A stretch of 64,000 nt of DNA from Litorivita pollutaquae (GTDB taxonomy: Bacteria; Pseudomonadota; Alphaproteobacteria; Rhodobacterales; Rhodobacteraceae): NCBI RefSeq assembly GCF_003205515.1, contig NZ_KZ826482.1:372001-436000 (forward strand), read 5' to 3'. The position numbers were made by a program, and so were the translations under genes. The notes below the pieces were generated by a model, which worked only from the letters and a program-made list of their open reading frames with translations, had not been told where the DNA came from and ran no database searches. Positions 9,292-18,028 of the stretch are shown piece after piece (within the stretch, counting starts at the first letter, position 1; each line of letters starts with the position of its first letter).

Positions 9292-10644
9292 ATGCGTCTT
9301 CTACGCTCGTTCTACGCCGCCGTCACGGTGGCTTCGCTCGCCATGCTGATGCTGGCATCCCCGGCCCGCGCCGCCAGCCTGATCCGTGACCCCGATATCG
9401 AATATGCGCTTGGCCAATTGGCCGCACCTTTGCTCAAAGCCGCAGGGCTCAGCCCCAACCGCGTCAAGGTTTTGGTCATCAACGACAGCAACCTCAATGC
9501 TTATGTAATTGATAGTGATCATATTTTCATCCACTCCGGTTTGATCCTGCGCATGGAGCGGGCGGCGCAATTGCAATCAGTGATCGCCCATGAAGCCGCC
9601 CATATCGCAGGCGGGCATTTGACCCGGCGCCGCAACAACATGGCCAATATGCGCTCGGTCGCGGGGATAGGTATTGCCTTGGCCGCCGCCACGGCCGCCG
9701 CCTCGGGTAATGTGCAAGCGGCTTCCGGCGTCGGCCTCGGGATCAGCTCCTCGGCGGCACGATCTTTTATGGCCCATACCCGCGATGAAGAGAGCGCCGC
9801 AGACAATGCCGGCCTGCGGTATATGGTGCGGGCCGGCGTTGATCCCAAAGGCGCACTCGAAGTGCAATCCATGTTCAAAGGCCAAGAGACGCTGAGTGCG
9901 GCGCGGCAGGATCCCTATGCGCGCACCCACCCGCTGAGCCGCGACAGGTACCGCCGGTTGGAAGCCGCCACTGCGGGGCTCAAAGGCAAAGTGCCCGACG
10001 GCGACAGCGATGCCGCCCGTTATTGGTTCGACCGCGCCAAGGGCAAACTTTCGGCGTTTCAACGCGCCCCGAAATGGACCATGCGCCGCGCCAAGGAAAG
10101 CGTTTCTGCTGATATCACATTGATGCGCCAAGCCATTGCCTACCATCGCCAGAGTAAAACCAGCGCAGCACTGGCCGCCTTGGATCGCGCGATCGTGATG
10201 CGCCCCAAAGATCCGTATTTCATGGAACTCAAAGGACAGATATTGATCGAGAGGCGGCAATTCCGCGCCGCCGTCGGGGCCTATGAAAGCGCGGCACGTA
10301 TGGCCCCCAACAACCCGCTGATACTCGCCGGATTGGGGCGGTCCTTATTGGCACTCGACACGGCCGATGCAACACGCAAGGCATTGACCGTGTTAGAAAA
10401 ATCTCGCGCGCGTGATTACACAAACGGCAATGCCATGCGCGATCTGGGCATGGCCTACGCCCGTCTTGGCAATCACGGCATGGCCTCTTTGGCGGTGGCC
10501 GAGCGCCACGCTTTGCGCGGACGGATGAAAGATGCGGCGCTTCATGCCAACCGCGCCGCAGGTCTTTTGCCGCAAGGCTCTGGCGCTTGGCAACGGGCGC
10601 AGGATGTGATCTTTGCTGCAAAAGCCGCATCGAAACGGAGATAG
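9292..10644 (+). CDS. M48 family metalloprotease with TPR domain (BepA-like)
   Basis: Periplasmic zinc protease of 450 residues with a signal peptide (about residues 1-27, ending PARA). The M48 active site HEAAH lies in VIAHEAAHIAGGHLTRR; the third ligand is in DEESAADNAG. The C-terminal half from about residue 280 is made of tetratricopeptide-like helices (AALDRAIVMRPKDPYFMELKGQ and following). E. coli BepA has the same layout and acts on outer-membrane protein assembly, so a similar envelope quality-control role is likely by homology. It is followed after 3 bases by two DsbA-like genes and probably shares their transcript. Confidence 0.93.
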   Translation: MRLLRSFYAAVTVASLAMLMLASPARAASLIRDPDIEYALGQLAAPLLKAAGLSPNRVKVLVINDSNLNAYVIDSDHIFIHSGLILRMERAAQLQSVIAHEAAHIAGGHLTRRRNNMANMRSVAGIGIALAAATAAASGNVQAASGVGLGISSSAARSFMAHTRDEESAADNAGLRYMVRAGVDPKGALEVQSMFKGQETLSAARQDPYARTHPLSRDRYRRLEAATAGLKGKVPDGDSDAARYWFDRAKGKLSAFQRAPKWTMRRAKESVSADITLMRQAIAYHRQSKTSAALAALDRAIVMRPKDPYFMELKGQILIERRQFRAAVGAYESAARMAPNNPLILAGLGRSLLALDTADATRKALTVLEKSRARDYTNGNAMRDLGMAYARLGNHGMASLAVAERHALRGRMKDAALHANRAAGLLPQGSGAWQRAQDVIFAAKAASKRR

Positions 10645-10647
10645 CCG

Positions 10648-11397
10648 ATGACCCGACCCTTTTCCGCCGTCCTGACCAGCGCCCTGCTCATGGCCACACC
10701 GGCATTTTCATTTGATATCAACAACATGAACCGCGCCGAAACAGAGGCCTTTGGCGCCGAAGTGCGGGCCTATCTGATGGAAAACCCGCAGGTCATCATG
10801 GATGCGGTCAACACGCTTGAAGAACGTCAGGCCGCCGCGCAAGCGCAAAGCGATGTCGACATGGTTGCGGTCAACGCCAAGGATATTTTCGAAGATCCCA
10901 CCTCTTGGGTCGGTGGCAACCTAGATGGCGACATCACCTTGGTCGAATTCACCGATTACCGCTGTGGCTACTGCCGCAAAGCCGTGGCCGATGTTGAAAA
11001 GCTGATCAAGACCGATGGCAATATCCGGTTTATCATCAAGGAATTCCCGATCCTCGGCGAAGCCTCCGTCGCCTCGTCACGGTTTGCCATTGCGGTGCGT
11101 ATCTTGCACGGCGATGACGCCTATAAAAACGCGCATGACGCGCTGATCGCTCATAAAGGCGGGGTGGGTGATGCGAGCCTGACGAAAATTGCCCGAAAGC
11201 TTGATCTTGAGGCCGCGCCGCTGCTTGAGAAAATGAACTCCGATGAGGTCACCCAAGTGATCGCGGACAATCATGCGCTTGCGCAACGGCTGCAGATTTC
11301 CGGCACCCCGACCTTTGTATTGGAAGATCGGATGCTGCGTGGCTATGTGCCGTTTGATGGCATGCAACAATTGGTCGCCGAAGCTCGCAAGGACTGA
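10648..11397 (+). CDS. DsbA family thiol:disulfide oxidoreductase
   Basis: Secreted thioredoxin-fold protein of 249 residues with a signal peptide (ends near PAFSF). After a helical N-terminal region (AEVRAYLMENPQVIMDAV) it has the DsbA-like fold with active site CGYC in TDYRCGYCRKAVADVEKL and the cis-proline loop GTPTFVLED. This is the Com1/ScsC/DsbA-like layout common in alphaproteobacteria. Its ATG is 3 bases after the M48 protease stop, with GGAGATAGCCG as ribosome binding site. Confidence 0.92.
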   Translation: MTRPFSAVLTSALLMATPAFSFDINNMNRAETEAFGAEVRAYLMENPQVIMDAVNTLEERQAAAQAQSDVDMVAVNAKDIFEDPTSWVGGNLDGDITLVEFTDYRCGYCRKAVADVEKLIKTDGNIRFIIKEFPILGEASVASSRFAIAVRILHGDDAYKNAHDALIAHKGGVGDASLTKIARKLDLEAAPLLEKMNSDEVTQVIADNHALAQRLQISGTPTFVLEDRMLRGYVPFDGMQQLVAEARKD

Positions 11398-11401
11398 CCC
11401 C

Positions 11402-11932
11402 ATGCGCCGCATTATGGCAACCTTGGCAGCGACGGGGATCCTCGCCGCGCCGGCCTATGCCACCGATATCACCGCCCTATCACCCGCAGAACGCGCCGCC
11501 TTCGGACGTGCGGTTGCACAGTATTTACACGCCAACCCACAGGTGATCGCCGATGCCATAGAGGCCGCGCAACCCAAACCGCCAGATCTTTATGCCGAGG
11601 ACCGTGAAAGGGATCTGTCGTTAATCGCACAGCATGGGAAAATGCTGTTTGACCGCAACGCTGACGGCTTCGGGCCAACCGCCGCGCCCGTTGTCATCGC
11701 CCTGATCCGCCACCCCGACTGCCCCTCGTGCGATACAGCCGAGGCAGATTTACGGGCCTTGTCCAAGCAGGTGCCGTTTCGCACCCGCCTGCTCTCGATG
11801 GAAGAGGCGGCGCCGTTCATGGCGGCGATGGATATGACCGATGCCCCCGCCTATGTGTTTGAAAATATGGTGCTAAGCGGCGCAATGCCCCCTGCTGTGA
11901 TCGAACGGTATATCAAGGATCGTCTGCCGTAA
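11402..11932 (+). CDS. DsbA-like thioredoxin-fold protein, short paralogue
   Basis: Secreted protein of 176 residues, start ATG at 11402, 4 bases after the preceding stop. Signal peptide MRRIMATLAATGILAAPAYA. Its N-terminal segment (AFGRAVAQYLHANPQVIADAI) parallels that of the upstream DsbA-like protein, indicating a tandem duplication. The redox motif is CPSC in HPDCPSCDTAEADL and the cis-proline loop is DAPAYVFEN. It lacks most of the helical insertion and the usual DsbA length, so its redox partner or direction may differ. Function unproven. Confidence 0.85.
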   Translation: MRRIMATLAATGILAAPAYATDITALSPAERAAFGRAVAQYLHANPQVIADAIEAAQPKPPDLYAEDRERDLSLIAQHGKMLFDRNADGFGPTAAPVVIALIRHPDCPSCDTAEADLRALSKQVPFRTRLLSMEEAAPFMAAMDMTDAPAYVFENMVLSGAMPPAVIERYIKDRLP

Positions 11933-11946
11933 CACCGGCCTCTGGG

Positions 11947-13074
11947 CTACTCCGCCGCCTCTGCGGCCATCTGCGTTTCGATCAATTCGGCCTTTTTCTC
12001 GACCTCCTCGACAATATGGTCGATCATTTTGTCATTGCTCATCTTATGGCTCTGCTTGCCCGCAAGATAGACCATCCCTGCGCCCGCACCGCCGCCGGTA
12101 AAGCCGACATCCGTCATCAAGGCTTCGCCGGGGCCATTCACCACGCAGCCAATGATCGACAGGCTCATCGGGGTTTTGATGTGCTCAAGCCGTTTTTCGA
12201 GCGCCTCGACCGTTTTAATCACGTCAAACCCCTGCCGCGCGCAGGACGGGCAGGAAATGATGTTGACGCCGCGATGGCGCAGGCCGAGCGATTTAAGGAT
12301 GTCATAGCCGACTTTGACCTCTTCGACCGGATCGGCCGACAATGACACGCGGATCGTATCCCCGATGCCCATCCACAACAGGTTGCCAAGTCCGATCGCC
12401 GACTTGATCGTGCCAGACATCAGCCCGCCTGCCTCGGTGATCCCGAGATGGATCGGCGCATCCGTGGCCTCGGCCAAAGCTTGATAGGCCGCAGCGGACA
12501 AAAACACATCGGAGGCTTTGACCGAGATTTTGAACTCGTGAAAATCATTGTCCTGGAGAATCTTGATATGATCGAGGCCAGATTCGACCATCGCGTCGGG
12601 GCACGGTTCGCCGTATTTTTCCAAGAGGTGCTTTTCAAGGCTACCGGCGTTGACGCCGATGCGGATCGAACAGCCGTGATCCTTGGCGGCTTTGATCACC
12701 TCTTTTACACGGGTCTCGTCGCCAATATTGCCCGGATTGATCCGCAGGCATGCCGCGCCCGCCTCTGCGGCCTCAATCGCGCGTTTGTAATGGAAATGGA
12801 TATCGGCAACGATCGGCACAGGACTTTCGCGGCAGATTTCCTTGAGCGCGGTGGTCGCGGCGACATCCGGCGCGGAAATGCGCACGATATCGGCCCCGGC
12901 TTCTGCGGCGGCGATCACTTGACCCAGCGTCGCCTTCACATCCCCGCTGTCGGTGTTGGTCATGGTTTGCACAGTGATCGGCGCATCGCCTCCGACCGGC
13001 ACATTGCCGACCATGATCTGGCGGCTTTTGCGGCGATAGATGTTTTTCCACGGGCGGACATGATTGAGCGACAT
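11947..13074 (-). CDS. ispG: 4-hydroxy-3-methylbut-2-en-1-yl diphosphate synthase
   Basis: Cytosolic 4Fe-4S enzyme of the methylerythritol phosphate pathway that reduces ME-cPP to HMBPP. The 375 residues show the GcpE TIM-barrel part ([20 protein letters not shown] near the start) and C-terminal cluster cysteines in [13 protein letters not shown] and [11 protein letters not shown]. Length is typical of the bacterial form without the insert found in plants. It lies directly downstream of the RodZ-like gene on the same strand, an order often seen in alphaproteobacteria. Confidence 0.97.
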   Translation of the reverse strand: MSLNHVRPWKNIYRRKSRQIMVGNVPVGGDAPITVQTMTNTDSGDVKATLGQVIAAAEAGADIVRISAPDVAATTALKEICRESPVPIVADIHFHYKRAIEAAEAGAACLRINPGNIGDETRVKEVIKAAKDHGCSIRIGVNAGSLEKHLLEKYGEPCPDAMVESGLDHIKILQDNDFHEFKISVKASDVFLSAAAYQALAEATDAPIHLGITEAGGLMSGTIKSAIGLGNLLWMGIGDTIRVSLSADPVEEVKVGYDILKSLGLRHRGVNIISCPSCARQGFDVIKTVEALEKRLEHIKTPMSLSIIGCVVNGPGEALMTDVGFTGGGAGAGMVYLAGKQSHKMSNDKMIDHIVEEVEKKAELIETQMAAEAAE

Positions 13075-13187
13075 GAAGCGGGCCTTTCGGGTCGGTCACG
13101 GGAATGCTTTGCCTTTGGATACGCTCTTGGGCGCGGGGCTGCAATCGGGCATTCCTCACCTTGGCGCGAGGCGCATAAAAGAGATTA

Positions 13188-13223
13188 GCGCCTCCGGCGG
13201 GGATATTTACACAAAGTAGAAAG
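13188..13223 (+). repeat. Dispersed intergenic repeat, copy A
   Basis: Between ispG and the RodZ-like gene the sequence GCCTCCGGCGGGGATATTT is followed by ACACAAAGTAGAAAG. The same core recurs twice between pyrC and pyrE (45152 and 45211). Similar short elements ending in a purine-rich AGAAAG-like tail are, as far as I know, abundant between genes of Rhodobacterales. Confidence 0.7.
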
Positions 13224-13266
13224 CGCCGGGTGGATCAGGTGCGCGCCTATGTCGGACCTTAGGTCC

Positions 13267-14496
13267 CTAGTTGCGCGGCGCCACCAATTCGGCCACGACG
13301 CGGGCCAAATCACCGTCTTTTTCCAAACTGGCCACTTGATACGTTTGGGTCAAATGGGCGACCGACAGCGGCAGTTTCGAGGTGACAGAGCCGCTTGGCC
13401 CGGCGGGGCCGACATGCTGCCCGTTGACGGCGAAATAGATAGCGCCGGATTCGCCCACACGCAGGGTCGCGGGCTCTTCTGTAGCGGGCACTGCGTAACG
13501 GTCACCGGCGTTCATGATGCCTTCGAAGATCACCGTGCCATCGGCGGCGCGCACGCGCACCCATGCCGGACGGGCCGCGACGACGACAACCTCAGGCGCA
13601 GGGCCTTCGACGACTTGCACGTTTTGAGGGGTATGATCCGCCATATGCGCATCCGCCATCATTGGCGTAGAATTTGGCGATTGGCCGAAATTGGGGGACT
13701 GACCGGAAAATGTGCCGACCATCGACGGGTCCAGCATCGAGATCGGCGCGTCGCGCGCGACCATCACAGGCACGTCCAGGGCCTGCGGCCGATAAAGCCG
13801 GTCCATCGCATTTGCGGGCGGCGCGAAAATACCGGTCGGGCTCTCACCCGTGTCGGCGGCGCGCATCTCGTCTGTCCCGGACGACGCAATCATCGCCCCC
13901 TCAAGCGGATCCAGATCCGAAAGGACCGTCGGGGTGTTTTCAACCGGCGCGAATTGCACCCGTTGCACTTCGTTCAAAACGCTGTAGCCGCCATAACCAA
14001 TGCCGCCAATCAGCAACGCCAGAACCAGAACCGAGCCAATGGCACCCGGTTCGATCCGCGACAGGAAGCTGTCCCCAATCGGTGTAAAGGGTGCGGCGAC
14101 CCCGCCAAAGGGATCTTTCTCGGCCCGTTGCGCAGGGGCTGCCTCGCGGCGCGGGCTGGAGGCCTCCGACGACATGCCGTGCGCGATGGAAAAGCCGCTC
14201 TCGGTGCAAAACTGCGCAAAGGCGGCATCGGGATCCATATTCAGATAGCGCGCATAGGAGCGCACATAACCCGCAATAAACCCGGGCGTATCAAAAGCAG
14301 AAGGATCGGTGTTTTCGATCGCCGCGATATAGGAGGCCTTAATTCTGAGCTCGCGCTGCACATCAAGCAAGCTTTTGCCCATTGTGGCGCGTTCCCCGCG
14401 CATGGTGTCGCCAAGACGCAATTCAAACGCATCGAAGCCGCGCGGTTGATCCACGGATACTTCGACCTTATCGCGCGACAATTTGCGCCTGATCAT
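13267..14496 (-). CDS. RodZ-like helix-turn-helix membrane protein (DUF4115)
   Basis: A 409-residue protein with a cytoplasmic HTH_25 domain (about residues 25-100; LGDTMRGERATMGKSLLDVQ, YIAAIENTDPSAF, FIAGYVRSYARYLNMDP), a single membrane helix near residue 170 (LVLALLIGGIGYGGYSVL), a long low-complexity periplasmic linker and a C-terminal DUF4115 domain (about 300-400; VRVRAADGTVIFEGIMNAGD). RodZ links MreB to the elongasome in rod-shaped cells. The alphaproteobacterial form is more divergent, so the role in cell shape is inferred. Confidence 0.85.
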   Translation of the reverse strand: MIRRKLSRDKVEVSVDQPRGFDAFELRLGDTMRGERATMGKSLLDVQRELRIKASYIAAIENTDPSAFDTPGFIAGYVRSYARYLNMDPDAAFAQFCTESGFSIAHGMSSEASSPRREAAPAQRAEKDPFGGVAAPFTPIGDSFLSRIEPGAIGSVLVLALLIGGIGYGGYSVLNEVQRVQFAPVENTPTVLSDLDPLEGAMIASSGTDEMRAADTGESPTGIFAPPANAMDRLYRPQALDVPVMVARDAPISMLDPSMVGTFSGQSPNFGQSPNSTPMMADAHMADHTPQNVQVVEGPAPEVVVVAARPAWVRVRAADGTVIFEGIMNAGDRYAVPATEEPATLRVGESGAIYFAVNGQHVGPAGPSGSVTSKLPLSVAHLTQTYQVASLEKDGDLARVVAELVAPRN

Positions 14497-14575
14497 CGTT
14501 GCTGCCCCACTTCAGAATACGCCCCGAACCATCCCCGATTCGAGTTGCTTATTTCTTTATGGATGCATAGCACAG

Positions 14576-14593
14576 TGCAACCCAGATTGCACC
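14576..14593. promoter_or_regulatory. Inverted repeat between hemA and the RodZ-like gene
   Basis: GTGCAA-N6-TTGCAC forms a perfect 6-bp inverted repeat with a 6-base centre, 80 bases upstream of the RodZ-like start codon and just after the hemA stop codon. It could be an operator or a weak hairpin; it has no T run, so it is not a good terminator. Confidence 0.35.
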
Positions 14594-14604
14594 TTACCCA
14601 CTGG

Positions 14605-15828
14605 TTAGCCGGCCAATTCGGCGCGATTCAGCGCACAATGGCTCCAAAGAGCGTCCATTGCTTTGACAAGATGATCCATTTCGCCCGATCCGTGCACCGG
14701 CGACGGCGTAAACCGCAACCGTTCGGTGCCGCGCGGAACCGTGGGGTAGTTGATCGGTTGAACATAGATACCGTAGGTCTCAAGCATCATATCCGACAGT
14801 TTCTTGGTGTGCACCGGATCGCCGACAATCACCGGCACGATATGGCTGCCGTGATCGATGATCGGCAATCCCAAACCCTTGAGGCGGGTCTTGAGGATCT
14901 TGGCTTGGGTTTGGTGCCGCTCACGCAGGGCAGTGTCGGTTTTCAAATGCCGCACAGAGGCCGCCGCCCCCGCCGCAATTGCCGGTGCCAGCGAGGTGGT
15001 AAAAATGAATCCGGGCGCAAAGGAGCGCACCGCATCACACATTTTTTCCGACGCGGCGATATAGCCCCCCATGACGCCATAGGCTTTGGCCAATGTGCCA
15101 TTGATGATGTCGATGCGGTGCATCAACCCGTCGCGTTCGGCCACACCGCCACCGCGCGGGCCGTACATGCCAACGGCGTGCACCTCGTCAATATAAGTCA
15201 GCGCACCGAATTCATCAGCCAGATCGCAAATCTCTTCAATCGGGCCAAAATCGCCATCCATCGAATAAACCGATTCGAAGGCAATCAACTTCGGCGCAGC
15301 AGGGTCATCGGCGGCCAGAAGTTCGCGCAGATGTGCCAAGTCATTGTGACGGAAAATCCGTTTCGCCCCACCATTGCGGCGCACGCCTTCAATCATCGAG
15401 GCGTGGTTCAATTCGTCAGAATAGATGATCAGTCCGGGGAAAAGTTTCGGCAACGTCGAAAGCGTCGCATCATTGGCGATATAGGCCGAGGTAAACAGCA
15501 ACGCCGCCTCTTTGCCATGCAGATCGGCCAATTCGGCTTCCAGCTGCTTGTGGTAGACCGTGGTGCCGGAAATGTTGCGCGTGCCGCCCGATCCGGCGCC
15601 TGCCGCATCAATGGCTTCGTGCATCGCGGCCAAAACCACCGGATGTTGCCCCATGCCGAGATAGTCATTGCCGCACCATACGGTGATCGGCGTCTCGGCC
15701 CCGTCGGGACGGGTCCATGTCGCATGCGGGAATTGCCCGTTCTTGCGTTCAATGTCGATAAAGGTGCGATAGCGCCCTTCATCGTGCAGGCTGTTGATGG
15801 CTTGATCCAGCTTGGCCGTGTAGTCCAC
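14605..15828 (-). CDS. hemA: 5-aminolevulinate synthase
   Basis: PLP enzyme that condenses glycine and succinyl-CoA to 5-aminolevulinate, the first step of tetrapyrrole synthesis by the C4 route typical of alphaproteobacteria. The 407 residues show the glycine-rich [15 protein letters not shown], the [10 protein letters not shown] segment that contacts PLP, and the Schiff-base lysine in [14 protein letters not shown]. The start codon is GTG with GGAGG 7 bases upstream. A perfect FNR-type palindrome lies about 195 bases upstream. Confidence 0.97.
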   Translation of the reverse strand: MDYTAKLDQAINSLHDEGRYRTFIDIERKNGQFPHATWTRPDGAETPITVWCGNDYLGMGQHPVVLAAMHEAIDAAGAGSGGTRNISGTTVYHKQLEAELADLHGKEAALLFTSAYIANDATLSTLPKLFPGLIIYSDELNHASMIEGVRRNGGAKRIFRHNDLAHLRELLAADDPAAPKLIAFESVYSMDGDFGPIEEICDLADEFGALTYIDEVHAVGMYGPRGGGVAERDGLMHRIDIINGTLAKAYGVMGGYIAASEKMCDAVRSFAPGFIFTTSLAPAIAAGAAASVRHLKTDTALRERHQTQAKILKTRLKGLGLPIIDHGSHIVPVIVGDPVHTKKLSDMMLETYGIYVQPINYPTVPRGTERLRFTPSPVHGSGEMDHLVKAMDALWSHCALNRAELAG

Positions 15829-16021
15829 GGGCAGTCCTCCGTCTTGCTCTTACCGCGTGGATATAGACCATCTTTTTGGAAAGTCCCACCCCGCGAAGGT
15901 CGATATTCCCGCGCCATGACGTCGCGGCCTCAGCCGGAATATCAACCATTCAATTTCATGAATGAATACCCTTAGTGCACCCATTTCGCAACCGTTTTAG
16001 ACATGCATTTATTTTACCACA

Positions 16022-16035
16022 TTGATTTCGATCAA
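16022..16035. promoter_or_regulatory. Candidate FnrL/FNR box between hemA and the M20 peptidase
   Basis: TTGATTTCGATCAA is an exact match to the FNR consensus TTGAT-N4-ATCAA. It lies between divergent genes: centre about 200 bases upstream of hemA and 72 bases upstream of the peptidase. hemA is an FnrL target in Rhodobacter sphaeroides. For leftward transcription a TCTAAA-like -10 lies at the distance expected for a class II site centred near -41.5. Confidence 0.7.
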
Positions 16036-16100
16036 GCCGCTCTGGACAGTGACGCACAGAGCGTTAGGCTATTGGAAATACAGATGAAGGACGCTTTCCG

Positions 16101-17504
16101 ATGTCATTAAATGCCGATGCTGCCGCCGCTCTTGCCCCCGTGTTGGAACGTATTGATGCCGATCTTGACGCTGCGACCGCGCGCCTGCTCACGTTGATGC
16201 GCATCCCGTCGATTTCCACCGACCCGGCCTATAAATCCGATTGCCTGAGCGCGGCACAATGGCTTGTGCGCGATTTGCAAAGCATTGGCGTGGATGCCGA
16301 AATCCGCACCACACCGGGGCACCCGATGGTCGTGGGCCATGTCGGCGACGACACTGCCGCCCCGCATGTTTTGTTCTACGGGCACTACGATGTGCAACCG
16401 GTGGACCCGCTTGATCTTTGGGACAACCCGCCGTTTGAACCCGCGATTGAGGATGGGCCCGACGGTCCGGTCATTCGCGGTCGCGGCTCCTCGGATGATA
16501 AAGGCCAATTGATGACCTTTATCGAGGCCTGCCGCGCGTGGAAATCGGTGCACGGCACCCTGCCCTGCCGCATCACATTCTTTTTCGAGGGCGAAGAGGA
16601 ATCAGGCTCGCCCTCCTTGGTCCCCTTCATGACGGACAATGCCGAAGAATTGAAAAGCGACATCGCCTTGATCTGCGACACGGCGTTGTTCCAATCGAAA
16701 ACTCCGGCGATCACCACCATGCTGCGCGGGCTTTTGGGCGAGGAAATCACCATCAGCGGCCCGACCAAAGACCTGCATTCGGGATTCTTTGGCGGCGCGG
16801 CGATCAACCCGATCCGCGTTCTAGCCAAAGTCATCGCCGCGCTGCATGACGACCAAGGCCGCATCACCGTTCCCGGCTTTTACGATGGCATCCAAGAGTT
16901 GCCCGACGACATCGCCGCGCAGTGGCAGGCGCTGTCTTTTGACGAAAAAGCCTTCCTTGGCGATGTGGGCCTGTCGACCCCTGCGGGCGAAGTGGGCCGC
17001 ACGGCGCTTGAAATGGTGTGGTCGCGCCCGACCTGCGAAGTCAACGGGATCACCGGCGGTTATACCGGCGACGGGTTCAAAACCGTGCTGCCCGCCCGCG
17101 CCAGCGCCAAGATCAGCTTTCGCCTCGTTGGCGGGCAGGATCCGCATAAATTGCGCGAGAGCTTTCGCACCTATGTGAAATCCATGCTGCCACCCGATTG
17201 CGATGTGGAATTTCGCGGGCACGGCGCATCGCCTGCCTCGGTGATGTCCACCCAAAACCCCGCCTTCGAGGCCGCGCGCGGCGCATTGAGCGATGAATGG
17301 CCCGACACCGCCGCCTATATCGGTTGCGGCGGGTCGATCCCGATTGCCGGCTACTTCAAACAGATCCTCGATATGGATGCGATGCTGATCGGCTTTGGCA
17401 AGGATGACGACCAAATCCATAGCCCCAACGAGAAATACGATATGGAAAGCTTTCACAAAGGCACGCGGTCATGGGCACGAGTGTTGGCGGCGCTGAGCGC
17501 TTAG
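16101..17504 (+). CDS. M20 family metallopeptidase / dipeptidase
   Basis: Cytosolic di-zinc peptidase of 467 residues, of the M20/M25/M40 group. Metal-site motifs in order: YGHYDVQP (first His and adjacent Asp), RGSSDDKGQ (bridging Asp), and FFEGEEESGSPSL (catalytic and metal-binding Glu). A dimerisation domain insert follows at about residues 215-350, with the HSGFFGGAAINP segment at its start. Annotators usually call this form dipeptidase; the true substrate cannot be read from sequence. Confidence 0.92.
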   Translation: MSLNADAAAALAPVLERIDADLDAATARLLTLMRIPSISTDPAYKSDCLSAAQWLVRDLQSIGVDAEIRTTPGHPMVVGHVGDDTAAPHVLFYGHYDVQPVDPLDLWDNPPFEPAIEDGPDGPVIRGRGSSDDKGQLMTFIEACRAWKSVHGTLPCRITFFFEGEEESGSPSLVPFMTDNAEELKSDIALICDTALFQSKTPAITTMLRGLLGEEITISGPTKDLHSGFFGGAAINPIRVLAKVIAALHDDQGRITVPGFYDGIQELPDDIAAQWQALSFDEKAFLGDVGLSTPAGEVGRTALEMVWSRPTCEVNGITGGYTGDGFKTVLPARASAKISFRLVGGQDPHKLRESFRTYVKSMLPPDCDVEFRGHGASPASVMSTQNPAFEAARGALSDEWPDTAAYIGCGGSIPIAGYFKQILDMDAMLIGFGKDDDQIHSPNEKYDMESFHKGTRSWARVLAALSA

Positions 17505-17627
17505 GGCGCTTTGCGCCCGCCGCCGCACTCGCGCAGGCGAAGATCCAAAACGACCTCGCAGGCAACTCGCAAGAAAAACGGCCTCGCAAAAGGGCCGTCG
17601 CGTGCATTCCAAATTTCAAGAAGAAAG

Positions 17628-17704
17628 TGGCGCGGTTGACGGGACTCGAACCCGCGACCCCCGGCGTGACAGGCCGGTACTCTAACCAACTGAGCTACAA
17701 CCGC
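17628..17704 (-). tRNA. tRNA-Asp (GTC), copy 1
   Basis: On the minus strand GCGGTTGTAGCTCAGTTGG opens a 77-base cloverleaf with anticodon GTC in the loop CTGTCAC, the T-arm GGGTTCGAGTCCC, a 7-bp acceptor stem closing with AACCGC, discriminator G and an encoded CCA. Its sequence is identical to that of the second copy. Confidence 0.96.
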
Positions 17705-17737
17705 GCATACGTTTGTGTGGGCTTTTGTGGGCAGCGA

Positions 17738-17814
17738 TGGCGCGGTTGACGGGACTCGAACCCGCGACCCCCGGCGTGACAGGCCGGTACTCTAACCAAC
17801 TGAGCTACAACCGC
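17738..17814 (-). tRNA. tRNA-Asp (GTC), copy 2
   Basis: Identical 77-base tRNA-Asp, anticodon GTC, with encoded CCA. It lies 33 bases from copy 1 and upstream of it in the direction of transcription, so both probably come from one precursor. Confidence 0.96.
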
Positions 17815-17956
17815 TCGCTGCCGTCCGAAAGCCTTCGAACGTGAGGGGCGTTCTAGGGCCAAGCCCCTGCCCCGTCAAGCATCAATGACAAGAAAAGCGC
17901 GGCCATTTTCAAATGCACTGTAAAGCGTGGAAAATCGCGGCGCGCACGGCCTTGAA

Positions 17957-17990
17957 ATACAAAAGCGGCGCCCCGAAACGGAACGCCGCC
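17957..17990 (-). terminator. Rho-independent terminator downstream of dctM
   Basis: On the minus strand a GC-rich hairpin (GGCGGCG ... CGCCGC arms, about 13-base loop) is followed by TTTTGTATTT. A second hairpin, CGGGGC-ATCAC-GCCCCG, lies between it and the dctM stop codon. Confidence 0.7.
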
Positions 17991-18028
17991 TTGCACGGGG
18001 CATCACGCCCCGCGCAGATCACAAACCG

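Noticed and set aside
13249-15975. Open frame of over 900 codons on the plus strand
   Set aside because: It runs antisense across the RodZ-like gene and hemA, both clearly real. No protein family is visible.
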